Origin: Hyphochytrium catenoides
Lineage: Eukaryota > Sar > Hyphochytriomycetes > Hyphochytriales > Hyphochytriaceae
DNA length: 33,055 nucleotides
Assembly (NCBI GenBank): GCA_900088475.1
Contig: FLMG01001160.1
Span: 100,141 to 133,195 of the forward strand
Direction: 5' to 3'
The notes beneath the pieces were generated by a model. It made no database searches. It saw only the letters and a program-made list of their open reading frames with translations, and was not told where the DNA came from. Position numbers and translations under genes: made by a program. Below are positions 10,501-21,400 of this stretch, piece by piece. Every line of letters begins with the position of its first letter. Positions within the stretch are counted from its first letter, which is position 1.

Positions 10501-11208
10501 CTCATAAAGCTCTTGTCTCGTTTTCATTCGACCAACCTGGCCCCCAACCTCCATCAACATCCCCTTCTCCTCCCCCCTTNNNNNNNNNNNNNNNNNNNNN
10601 NNNNNNNNNNNNNNNTGCCCAGCACTAGTCCAGCATTTCCATCACCTGGGTCTTTCGTTGTCGATGTTTGCTCCTCGGTGGCTTCTGACGCTCTTCACGT
10701 CATTGAAAAGATATCCTTCATGTTGACCACTATCCGACTCTGTGCAGGCTGGCATCATCTATCTCTTGCGTCTGTTGCTGCTTCCCCGGGTGTAACTAAT
10801 TATCGCTGTATGGGACATCAGAGCCTTTACTGCTATCCGCCTGTCGGCATTTGATTGCTTAATCGCCACATTAGCTGCGAGGTTTCTCTTAACTGTTGAC
10901 TACCCTGCCTGCAGAGTTTATTTACAGAACCTGGGATGTGCTGCTGGTAGAAGGTTGGAGAACGATGGTTAGTGCGTCTCTGGCATTGCTAATGGAAATG
11001 GCGCCTAGCTTGCTGGAGGAGGACTCGCTGGAGGGGTGTCTCACGTTATTGCGGCATCCTAGGTACAAGATGAACCACTGTAAAATTGGTCGTGGAACTG
11101 GGCTCACTCTTTCATATACCTAGGCTACGGGCTGGCGCAACGCCCCAAGACCTTATCGGCAGAATGCACTCCATATTAGTCAGTCCACTTCTAGTGGACT
11201 TGGTGTAG
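7564..11208 (+). CDS. TBC-domain Rab GTPase-activating protein
   Basis: About 600 residues in at least 14 exons: 7564-7589, 7635-7791, 7901-8007, 8142-8212, 8280-8413, 8525-8752, 8839-9018, 9095-9178, 9379-9540, 9607-9672, 9821-9934, 10216-10329, about 10623-10698, 10915-11062 and 11124-11208. The ATG has a good context (acaATGGCTGC). Residues 1-310 are unrecognised, with Ser-rich linkers. The TBC domain starts about residue 314: KQGGVPDKVRPHFW, KGVSYYANLLKE, then the arginine finger IDIDVGR (R394), the glutamine finger RYVQGMNY (Q432), DEERTFQIICGLF, FAPRWLLTLFTS and IYRTWDVLLVEGW. Both catalytic fingers are present, so an active GAP for Rab GTPases in membrane traffic is expected. The exon before 10623 is hidden or broken by the N run, and the splice between 10698 and 10915 could not be resolved. 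The donor at 8413 (gtcatt) is weak. Confidence 0.82.
10580..10615. other. Run of 36 undetermined bases (assembly gap)
   Basis: N run inside the TBC gene, just after a C/T-rich stretch and directly before the acceptor-like tgcccag at 10616-10622. About ten TBC residues expected between DETFRQ (end 10329) and PALVQHF (after 10623) are missing, so a short exon may lie in or beside the gap. The true gap length is unknown. Confidence 0.95.
11182..11200. repeat. Perfect 8-bp inverted repeat at the TBC gene 3' end
   Basis: AGTCCACT, three-base loop TCT, then AGTGGACT. It lies inside the last coding exon, six bases before the stop codon, so it would form a short hairpin in the mRNA close to the stop. 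Could be chance. Confidence 0.5.
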
Positions 11209-11260
11209 AGATGACGATACGGAAGGACTAAGTGTAGCGATGACAATACGAAAGACGCTT
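11203..11260. repeat. Imperfect tandem duplication, period 29
   Basis: Two copies start GTGTAGAGATGACGATACG (11203) and GTGTAGCGATGACAATACG (11232). About 22 of the first 27 positions agree. The first copy carries the stop codon of the TBC gene. Confidence 0.6.
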
Positions 11261-11748
11261 AGACGTCTTCTCAACCGCCAGTGCTCATCCCAACCCCGCT
11301 GGTGGCTTACAGTATTCTATTCCTTCGTTAGTTCTTAGCGCTAACCGGCAGCGAGCTTCGAAAGTGCTTCACTTGTTGCCCGCAACATTTGACAGGAAAT
11401 GTGAGCCTGGCTTTATTTATGTATGGATATCAGAGAGTAGACGCGTTCAACTTCAGCTTCCAAATGCACCCAATCTGAAGTCACGGGACCTCCTCGCCTC
11501 ACACTGCTTGAATCCGCTTAATGAGCCAGAACTACGGGGAAAGTACGGACCACCTAGACCCTTAGCAATATTTAAGCTCTATACAAACCCTTCTCAATAA
11601 GGAGACGTTTCTTTGACAACCCTGCGCAAATCTCTCTCTGCCTTATTCATTGGGAGAAGCGCTTTTAATGACTTTCCTGGGCACTTATCTAGCTTTCCTG
11701 GTGCGCTTGATGTCTTCATAGGTCAACGGTACCGTGGACAACCTCTCT
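11209..11748. other. Convergent intergenic region, TBC gene (+) to GPCR-PIPK (-)
   Basis: Apart from the tandem repeat at its left edge I see no supported gene. A 78-codon plus-strand frame at 11364-11600 has no family motif and no splice partner. It probably holds the two 3' UTRs. Confidence 0.5.
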
Positions 11749-14700
11749 TTACTCGTCTTCCGACTCTGGAGGCTTATCCAGGCCCAAAATTTCCTCCAAT
11801 TTGTTCTGGAAACGGAGGCGGTATTGCTCTGGAGGAGCAGCACTGAGCCCATCGGCATCCTTTCGGAGAAAAGTAACCTTGGAGAACCGCTCCAGACGCT
11901 TCTGAAGTGTCCTACGGACGCAAATTGAATAAGTGAGGAGTTTAAAGAACATGACATAGAGGAAGACAACACAAACGAAGAGTACAGCGGGACCACTTTG
12001 TAGCTGCCTTACCACTGCTGAAGGATGTCGATGAGTCCGAAATAATAGTACGCAGGCCCCACGACAGTGCTGGCCTTCTTCATATGCTCGTTCAAGGACC
12101 CAGGCTCCTGTCGCAGACACAGCCAATTACCATTTTAGCACGGGCAACGCGGGACCAGCTTGGCAGAGGCAAGAGGGAAAACGCCTCAAAATAGGGTATA
12201 GATCTCCGCCCTCCCCCGCCCCCGCCCTTCCTCTGGGGCGACTTAACCGAGAGACACAGCACAAAGATGAGTGTGAAGGGCTAATGGAAGAACCTTGTTC
12301 ATGTCATTGGGGGATCCTTGGACAGAAGAGGCTTGGCCCGCGAGTGAGATTGAGGTGCCCTTTTGCTGATTCATCTGTAAACAGAAGGCGGAAGCCGTGT
12401 TTCAGATGGGCCATACGCTAAGATTCCATGACCGTCCTGTCTACCATAACATGCGGTCTTACCTCTGCAACATGATCTGCATTGACGTTGTATGTCATGT
12501 TATGGACACCGATGAGAAGGGAGTAGTCCATGATTCGACGCCGAGCCAGAAAGTTGGAGTCCTTGACAATGATATGGTTCAACTCTTCCGCCTCTCTACG
12601 GTTCATCCGCACCTGAACATTGAACAATCAGCAGTGACGCTGTGGTCTCTAGCTTCTCGTTTACTTGTCTCTCTCCCTGTTACCAAGAAACTTCCTATCC
12701 TATACTGCTTAAAGCTTCTCTCCAACCTCTCTTAAGTAATCATGTGCCTTTCGAGTTCTCACGCCCTTGTTTCGCATCCTAAGACCACTACGATCGTTCA
12801 TCCTCCTTTCAAGACATCAAGGCACGAGAGCGCGCTGTCCTTCAATCGACTTTGTAGGCCCTTACCTTCTTTGTCAGGTCATTATCCTTGAGTACGGTGT
12901 CAGGTTCATGCGAGCCGCCTCTAGCTTCACAATTGAGATCCTTCGATTGCGGCCCATACCTATTGCAGGAAGATATGGGTTCAGGTCAGACGACATGGCG
13001 ACAACCACAGGCAAGGAGGACGGGACGAGTTCCTTTGCTTGATGATGAGGTGATTTCCAGTCCAAGAGAGGCAGTCATAACTCAAGGGGTGATCTCGTAG
13101 AGAATATAATGGGAAGGAATGCGACTATGGTGGAGGACAAGCAAAACCAAAAACTACGCTAGAGCCATTCCCAGAGAGCCTTCTGACCTGTACTTCGCGT
13201 TGCAGTTCCGGCAGGTAACCAGTGACCCGTCCTTCGGCTTCTTGTGGGTGCGGTTAACCCAAGAACCCTTGATGTCATACCTTGGCAGTAGCAAGCGTGG
13301 TGTAAGAATAGGCTCAGCCATCACACCTCACAAAGAGAGGGGCAAGATCCACAGATTTGAAGATTGAGAAGGGCAGCCGATATGTGGCGATAAATCAAGC
13401 GGGACTAGTGCTGGGAGAGAGGAGCCAATAAGGTACGCCCTCCCAAGTCAGAAGTAATATACTGCGTCACTAAGAAGATCTGGTTTTGTCTATACCTCGC
13501 ATGTATAACCATAGCTGTGTCAAAAACATTGGCCATGACAAAGAAGTAGAAAGTCTTCTTGTACATCTTGAAGTGAACAGCATGGCAGCCATAGAACCTA
13601 AAATAACCAGATCAGCGTGGCACTGTAAGAAGACTGATGATGAAGAGGGGAGACAGGTCTCGTGCTAGAAGTCAGTTGAGACTACGTGTAGAAAGACAGA
13701 AAGCAGGGTAAGCCGCAGGCAATCGGACAAAAGCGCGAAGGAAGATCTCAAGGGATGGATTAGAAGCATCATCTGCCAATGCCAACGAAACCAAGTAGGG
13801 CGACGGCCCTAATAACAAGTAAAGACCAGTAAAGAAGGGTAAGGCATCTGTCGCCCTTGGTGTTGCAAGGCAAGATTCTAGGAGTCATGGAGCTAGCAAC
13901 AGTGCCAACACGGTTCAATTGAGAGAAGACCTTGAAGGTCCTAACCTTATTAGCAAGCTCTTGGGGTTGTTCTTGAGGTGCTCGCAGTAGTGCTCGGCAA
14001 TTCTCCTTAAAAAGGTGCTTTCCTCTGGACTCATACTCTTAACGATATACTTCTGGTCACTTGAGAAGTACATGAAAGCGCCGCTAGCACCTTCACTAAT
14101 CCGCTCCTTCGTAATCTTTGATAAGGAGCTGCAGTAGTCCTCGGTCGAGACTCCAGAGAACTCCCTGGTCGTGAAAGAGTCAAGGTTAATAACCGAGCAA
14201 AAGGTAGTCTGGTGCTAAAAGTACAACGACCATGATGACTCCAACGACACCTTGTGGAAGCTAAGTATAGTAAGCAAGGAAATTCTGAAGATCGACGAAA
14301 CTCTAAGAACCGGAGAGTTTATGGAAGTAGCGACAAATAAGGGCTGTGGCATCGGACCTGATCTGCCGGAAGATATGCGGGTAATAGTCGGTGAACTCAT
14401 TCTTAGCACTTTGCTTCATCTCTACCCCTTGAGGCGGTTCCAAAATCTTCGTCACCTCAGGGGTATTTGCCCCAACCTCAGAAAGACTCCGCACTGCCTG
14501 TAAAGAAGTACAGAAGCGTTACGTGATTGGCAACGCTCCAAAGCACGGAAGGAGCCAAACCTGCATGATGCCCCGGGTAGTATAATAACGAATCTCACTC
14601 CTGAGAGCAGTGTTTAACTGTGGATGTAAGTCCACATCCACGTCTGCTCCACTCTTGGTTCCCTTCACTCGGTCCTTGGGGGAAAGATAGGGCACGCCGG

Positions 14701-16813
14701 GTCAGCCGCTTCCGCGCATTGTTCACACCCCTTATTGCTGTTGAGCTCACCTCTGATCTAAACTCGTTGATGCTGAACCAGACCACAAAGTCAACATATC
14801 CCTTCGCAGTGATGAGGAAGGGCACCAGCTGCAAGGCGAGAGGATTTGGGGTTAATTAGAAGATGATCGGAGGCGTTCGAGCTACTGAAAGTTACCCAAG
14901 AGACTAGTCAGCACTCTAGTTGAGACTAGCACAAGTTGAACCGTAAGGTTCCAAACAAAAGAGTCACGCTATTGCTGTGACCGCAATCGTAGGCAGTGAC
15001 CAAAGAGAGGCTGAGGCAGAAGGGACAATGTGCACCCAGACTATAGCTTGCTACCGCCTCCATTCCTCACCTGCTTCAACCAAATGTCATTTCTCGATTT
15101 TAAGCCATCGATTTCACCAGTTTCATCGTCATATCGATAGAAGTCTGAACCAAAGGTGAAGAGGAAAGGTATGTAGAAGCAGAAGACAATAGACCAGTAG
15201 AGAAGAATCGCCAAAACGTAGAGAGTGACCGAGCGAAGCACCCTCATGCGTAAGTCCAATGTCTTGAGCAGCCCTTGACGAAGACGGTTCCAGGCGAAGA
15301 GTGTAACATAGACTCCGAAACTACAATTTAGATGGAAGTAAAAGAGGAAGGAAGGTCAGCCATTGTCTCTGCTCGACGGTATAGCCGTTTTCTGAGCACA
15401 CCTGTAGAAGATGATAAGCCAAGCATAGAAAAACACCCACGAGCGCCAATTTGCTGCCGTCGGGTTCGTGCTTCTCATCTGGACATTGGTCCAGCAAAAA
15501 TCGCCCACATCCGACTGACCAGAGAAGCTCTCTTCGGACGCTAAGATGATGGCGGCAATCGCCGAGGAACCCCAGACTATTAGATGATAGAAGCGAACAT
15601 TCCGCTTATAGTCCGTGAAGGGATTGGTGAGTGATTGGCGAAGGTCGATGGTCATCATAAAGAACCAGGCCTCGGCTGCGAAGATTGTAAACTCAATAAT
15701 TCCCGCCTAGGTAAAGAGAGCCAGAGAAGACAGCAATCAGGAAAACGTCTAGTCCAACGGCGCAGCAATAGAGCGACACATAATACATTAAGAGCCGGCC
15801 GGGTTTAAGAGCATATAGCCCTCAATCTAGTCAGATAAGGGAGAGGTAGCAAGAGGAAAGCGCCGGAAAGAGAGGACAAATGCGGCTAATGGAGAGCCAG
15901 AGCTTTAAAGTGCTAAGGTGACTCTAGAGCGGAAAATGGGACACGGCAGACGCTGACAAGACAGAAACAGAGAGGCATAGAGGGTACGTTTAGATTATTT
16001 CCTCCTACCGTGACTCGACAAGCAGTCTTATTAGATATTTCCAGGTTGCTCCCACAGGAATCAAAGCCGTCGGAGCACTTCACCACCGAGGTGATGAGCA
16101 CCACCAGGCTGAACACAAGATCGCAACAGGAGCGGTAATAAATCAATGGATTTGGATGCTTCTTCCATGTGCGTCGCGTGGAGTAGGTAAAGACCACCGA
16201 AAGACAGGAAATAACGGAGATGACACTGCCTGTGATGGTGCCTATAGGAAAAATTGGCCACTCACTACCAACGAACGAAGGGAAAACACGAGTGCTTAGT
16301 GTAAGCCAAATGAGTTCCATGTCCAGCGAGCAATAAAAATGAACGTGCGACGAACATTATAGTTGGACTACATAGCAGAGGTTCAAGCAGTATATCCCGC
16401 CCTAGAGAACTTAAAGTCAAAGGTACTGAGAGTATCACAGCCAGACCAGAAGATCAAAATGATGCAGTAGCAGCAGATATGAGAGAGCCAAGCGTGTGGC
16501 TAGCAGCATTTGACGAGGATCACCTTCCAGGAGGATCAAAGTCGGCGAAGATCAAGCTTGTCACAAGGCCAATTAAGAAGAGGAGGAACATCGTCAACTG
16601 CTGCCTCCAGTTCTTTCTCAGAAGGGCTGAGCTCGCAGACAAACATCCTTTTCCCTCGTCTCCACCAATGGTGCGGTCAGAAGGGTGCATGCTTTGGATG
16701 TTTCTGGCTGAGTCTAGTGGGACCTCATTGTCGCCCGGCTTTCGTCTTCGTCCCTCTGCCCGTTTCGGCTCTCGGTCTTCCTGCAAGTCCTCACTGCGGT
16801 AGCTGAGCAACAT
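11749..16813 (-). CDS. GPCR-PIPK: seven-transmembrane receptor fused to a phosphatidylinositol phosphate kinase
   Basis: Fifteen exons, 790 residues: 16813-16524, 16264-16009, 15706-15402, 15320-15071, 14828-14751, 14617-14561, 14497-14358, 14164-13946, 13597-13496, 13280-13188, 12959-12866, 12612-12463, 12374-12294, 12107-12013, 11911-11749; all phases agree. A 70-residue charged N-tail is followed by an extra hydrophobic helix (FLLFLIGLVTSLIFADF, about 75-91), then seven helices: SVISVISCLSVVF, CDLVFSLVVLITSVV, AGIIEFTIFAAEAWFFMM, FYHLIVWGSSAIAAIILA, WVFFYAWLIIF, LYVLAILLYWSIVFCFYIP and PFLITAKGYVDFVVWFSI. A linker LNTALRSEIRYYTTRGI joins to the kinase: DYYPHIFRQIR, EGASGAFMYF, catalytic Lys in YIVKSM (about K501), FYGCHAVHF, YDIKGSWVNR (the DLKGS motif), LKDNDL, RRRIMDYSLLIGVH, YYYFGLIDILQQW and DGLSAAPPEQY. 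Predicted to couple ligand sensing to phosphoinositide production at a membrane. Ligand and lipid specificity cannot be read. The exon 2 end could be 15988 instead of 16009. Confidence 0.9.
14620..14641. repeat. 8-bp inverted repeat abutting a splice acceptor in the GPCR-PIPK gene
   Basis: GTGGATGT, six-base loop, then ACATCCAC. On the minus strand the second arm ends at the C of the CAG acceptor before the exon at 14617-14561, so a hairpin could cover the 3' splice site. Seen directly; function is speculative. Confidence 0.5.
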
Positions 16814-16908
16814 GAGCCTATATGAAGCAAGATACTATACATACTTCCCCAATCTTCTGTCTCCCACGCTCTCTACCTCTGAGCTCGTCTATTCCTGGCA
16901 TAACTCTT

Positions 16909-17572
16909 TTACCATTCCCAATCTAGACGTTTATCCCTGTAACCTACGTACCCGAAGGCTCGGAAGTCTGGTTCATACTTCGGGGAGCGGTCAATGTACG
17001 AAGACCGAGAGCTGGTAGGTTGGTTCGGAGGAAATCTCTGCTCGTCAACCTCAATATCCACCTAGCAAGGGTATGAGAAACTCCACGTTAGCCATAAGAC
17101 AATAAGTGACTTCCCCGCAAGGATACACTCTTACAGCAGGAAGTGGATCCGGAAGCTGTCTTCCACTTGCTGGTAGACCAGACGGGTCTACTCTTCCGCC
17201 TGCCGGACGTGAAGGTGCTGGCTGTAAGACGTTTGCCGCGTAGCCTCCCGCCACCATGCGAGTGCCCGGAGTGTAATAGCCGCCAGCAGCATAACCCGCA
17301 CCGTCAGGACCATTTCCTGCAGCAGCTGCAGCATACCCTCCGGGCCCTCCTGCAGCAGCAGCGTAACCTCCTCGGCCTCCAGCTGCCCCATACTGTCCAT
17401 ACGTAGCAGCATAGGATCGACCCCCGCCAGGTCCTAGGTAGCCTCCTGCAGCTGTTGTTTGTCCGGCATAAGCTCCCGTTGGGCCATTGCCATACATCCC
17501 TGCTGCTTGGTAGCGGTAAGGGTTGCCATTTCTTGCCCGGCCATTCTCTTCCTGCCCCGTAGAGTTATCCAT
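16909..17572 (-). CDS. Gly/Ala/Tyr-rich low-complexity protein
   Basis: Two exons on the minus strand, 17572-17135 and 17061-16909; 73-base phase 0 intron (gtaaga...ttgctag); 196 residues. Residues 20-125 are a low-complexity tract of repeated GGY, YAAAA, GGPGGY and GYAAGGYY units, like prion-like regions of RNA-binding proteins or structural glycine-rich proteins. The second exon adds a different, acidic and aromatic tail: VDIEVDEQRFPPNQP, YIDRSPKYEPDFRAFGY and RDKRLDWEW at the stop. No RRM, zinc finger or signal peptide is visible. Its stop lies 96 bases upstream of the GPCR-PIPK start on the same strand. A role in condensates or RNA granules is a guess from composition. Confidence 0.65.
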
Positions 17573-18066
17573 CCTGGTGTCGAGAGAATGGAGCTCACCG
17601 AAGCACTTGAAAGTCCTCTTGGGTTAGAGTGGCAGTCCAGCTTCACTTGTTGGGCTCGTTGCAAGCATGTGCTTGGGTCATTGTGTTCGCAACCTGTCAG
17701 ATGTATTGGACTTCAGAGGGTATGAAAGGAGTGCATTGGGAACGTTGCATATCATCACCTGCACCAGATGCAGATCATCCAACTCCTGCTCCGGAGCTTC
17801 TTAAAGCTTGTTGGAGGTTTGCAGACAACTTGGAGACGTGGTCACTCGTGATAGCAGGCAACCGCTAGCAGAGAGGCCACTGATGATGAAGGTTCATCTT
17901 GACTTTGGTGATGGGGTAAGGAGACATGAAAGAGGCTGGTAGTTGAGGAAGGTGCAGTTCAAGAGGAAGAGACAGCGGGAAAGGTGTCAAAGAGCGAGCT
18001 GAGTGCGATGAGTGAGAAAGAGACCGGAACGGAAGAAAGAGACTGAAAAGGGTTGTGGGGAAAAAA
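17573..18066. other. Upstream region of the Gly/Ala/Tyr-rich gene
   Basis: On the minus strand this is leader or promoter sequence, pyrimidine-rich at its far side and with an acceptor-like ctctctgctag near 17870. A 5' UTR intron is possible. No further coding exon supported. Confidence 0.3.
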
Positions 18067-18079
18067 GTGCGAGGAGGAC

Positions 18080-18282
18080 ATAGAGAATGAGAGAGAGAGA
18101 AACAGAGAGCGACAGAGACAGAGTCAGAGAAAGTGGGCAGTGGAGGAAGAGGAAGAGAAAGAGAGGGGAACGAGATAAGGAGAGAGAGAGAGAGAGAGAG
18201 AAGGGCAATGAGAAAGAGAGAGGGGTGGGAGACAGAGGAAAACATACAGACAGAGAGAGAAAGAGATAGAGACAGGGAAACA
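18080..18282 (+). repeat. GA-rich microsatellite / polypurine tract
   Basis: About 200 bases of nearly pure GA on the plus strand, including an uninterrupted (AG)n run at 18179-18201. It is polypyrimidine on the strand of the gene at 17572. Long frames read through it (Ser/Leu or Arg/Glu repeats) are artefacts. Confidence 0.85.
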
Positions 18283-18429
18283 AAGGTGGGGGATGTAAGA
18301 AGTGCAGTTGGTGATGCTGTTGCTCTGGCTCCTTCATCTGATCGAGCCCACAATCGCCAAGGGAGACAGCTTACCCGCGAGACAGAGTGGGATACAGAGC
18401 AACCGAGAGGCATGGATTGAGACACTCAA

Positions 18430-21400
18430 TTCCTGGTATAAAGCATCGCTTAGGGAGCCAAACGTGCAAGACAGAGAGAGACAAGAAAGGCAAGAGAATT
18501 AGGAGTGGACTAATGCGGGCTGCATTATTCCCTTTCCTCGCGGCCATAAAATGCCAAAGCATGAGGCTTTACAGGTCTTATTACTGCATTGTGAATATGA
18601 TAAAAGCCTTCCTAGGAAAGATGAATGATAACTACACATCACTGATTGAAGGGAGTAGTAATGTCATAACACTAGGATCTAAACTCTCATCTGGTCATAC
18701 TACTTCCACACAAAACATTGATCAGAACCCAAATACACACACTGCTTGCGCTGTAAACATGACCAACAGCGGACTACAAACTTCATTGCTCTTCTGGAAG
18801 AGAAGCCTGATGGTGATGGACATTGTTCTTGGTGGTTCACCTCCTCCTTCTTCTCCTTCTCCCCTTATTATTGCTGCTGAGGAAGTCAACTCCTGATTCT
18901 TCGTTTACTGATGATGAGCGTGGGAGCAGATTGAGCTGAAGCCGAGATTACGGCGGTATCTTCTTTAAAAAAATTCTTGTTTCTTCTTCCTCTTCTTCTT
19001 CTGCCTTTCTTATTCCTTTCATCGTCTCCTTCTTCTTCTCTCTCCTTTTTCTTCTCTTCCCCTCTTCTTTATAGTAGTAGCAGTAATGAGTTCTATAAAG
19101 TAGTAGTGATCATGGAATTAAAAAAAGACGATAAATCTCTACCAAGAACAATAATTTTTGTTCGATGAGACTAATATTTTTTATTATAATAGAGTAGACA
19201 GTGGCAGCTCATCATTCTCTACCATGAGCAGCAGCTCATCATTTTCTTCCATTATAAAAGAGTATCAGCATCTTTCTTTGTTACCTGTTTTGGTCCCCTG
19301 CGCATGCGTCCTGCTCCTGCCACCACCTTTTATCATCATCAAGTGGCCTCCTTCTTGCATTTGGTTGCTCGTCAGCCGTCAGCCGCCTCCTCCTCCGTCG
19401 TTTTCACTCGTTGATGAAGCACGACGTATTATTCTCATTCTTGACCCATAGTTTCATGGCGGTCGTGTTCGGTACAGAAGAGGATATCACGGATAAGGGA
19501 GAGGAGGAGATGGTCCGCCAGTATAGCGTTGTCGTATCATCTGGCTGCTGGTTGATTGCCGAGTATTGTCCCCTGGCCTATTATCACGTCATTTGCTATT
19601 CCTGTCCTTTCCGTGTGGTTGAAGTGGAAAGAAGCTCTTCTTCTGGCATTATTAAACATTAAGATTCCAGCCAGCAACAAGTGGATAGTAATGCCTCTCG
19701 CGAGGAAAAGGAAATAGCGTAGCAAGAAGGTCACTAAAGTATCGGGCATAGCCCGGGCTAGTTCTTCTTCCGATAATGACGATTGCTGGAAAAAATCCTG
19801 TGGGATGGAGGGGGCTAGAGATTTATGATGCGACAGTGGATATAATGTACCTACTTAGCGACGAGGAAGGACTATTAGCACTTTCTCAGATATTTTCAGT
19901 AACTTGTCATTGCTACGTCGTCCTGTGATTCTCGATAGTCAATATGGTGCGATTATTTCAATAGCTCCGCCGGCCATACCAGTTCCTGGGTGAACTGCGG
20001 CTAGTTCGCTTGCAATAATGATGAACATTAGGAGAAAGGAATGCCGTTCTGTCCAATAATAAGCAGCAAGGAAGTGTAGTAGTAGTCGCGCACTGATGCA
20101 GTGACGTTTAGCCCCCTCACTCCTTATGGCAGTTAGAGTTTATTCGTTAGTTGCTGAAGTCACCCTTTCTGGGTATCCCTGAACGAACAGTTGTAGGTGG
20201 ATGTCCCACGTCTGCCATACAGCACAGGAGGGCGGGGATGCTTCTGCGTCGCCTCCCCCACTAATAATAATCCTACGCCAAAGTACTCCAAGAATTTTTG
20301 CCGCCTCTTTACATCCTTCACGCAACTTTCATCATACTATATATAGACTTCAGTGATGATGGTAAGTTGTGTGCACCTAGCAGGTTCTTGGAGGCTTTTG
20401 GGGGGGAGTTGGCTCTTTCTGCAACATATCTCCCATGGCAGTATTCCCGGCTGCTGGTGTCTTCAAGGCATCTGGAGGATCTTATTATTGATTATTAACT
20501 TTATAGTTATTGCCCATTTGTTGTCGGACAACAAGAAGTAATGGTAGAAAGATGCTTTCTTCAACCTTTCTTGCTTTAATGTTTTTTGTTGTTATCATAT
20601 AATAGTGGCCCCTACGTTTGGAGGGCTTCTTTCTAAAGATGCTTCCACCACCAGTAAGTGACAGACAAAAGAAAGAGATGAGTACATCATACATAGTGCC
20701 TTCTGATTGTCTGGGCTAAGTCAGTTTTAAAGTAATAATATTTCGTCTATTTGGGGGTAGATAGTAGCTGGACAAATGCACGAACCGCAGCCCCTTTCAA
20801 ACAATAGCGAAATGCAAATAGAAGTCCTCCACTACTCTTCTAGGCCAACAATAGAACTACATGATACGCTGTTTCATTTTGCTTGGGGAAAAACAGAGGA
20901 GGGCAGTACATCATCATCAGGGCGATGATGGAGGCATGATGCGAGCCACCACTACTTCAGTGAAGAGCAAAATGTAGTTCTACTGGCTATCCACGTCATG
21001 GGCGGGCGGTGGTGATCAAGAATTTTATGGCCGCTTTTGCTGTAATAAGGATGCCCAACTGCGGGACACTTGTTGGCTGGACAAGGAGAAAGAGTGGGTT
21101 AGAGACGAAGAAATTTCGTGGCGGCAAGACTCAGGTTGACAGACCAAGGTGTGCTTCTGAGAAGTAGTTCCCCTTTCTTAGTGTCAATTCGATGGAAGTG
21201 GACCCATAGAGTAACTTTTGCCGAAGCTGTCACGGCAACAGATCGCTATAAAATGTCATCATCATCATCCTCATTAGATTAGGTCACCTCCTCCTGAGCA
21301 TCTTACGTGATAGGTACGTACAAGTGCAATTCTTGCTGTGAGAGCTGCAGCTCGAGGTGCATCAACCAGTTGATTCAGATTGGGCGTTCCCATCAGAACT

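Noticed and set aside
17865..18425. 186-codon minus frame and overlapping plus frames over the GA tract
   Set aside because: They consist of Ser/Leu or Arg/Glu repeats imposed by a dinucleotide repeat.
18387..18896. 169-codon plus frame
   Set aside because: No family motif. The first third reads repeat-derived sequence and the rest is Ser/Thr/Pro-rich in an A/T-rich spacer. Not enough to call a gene.
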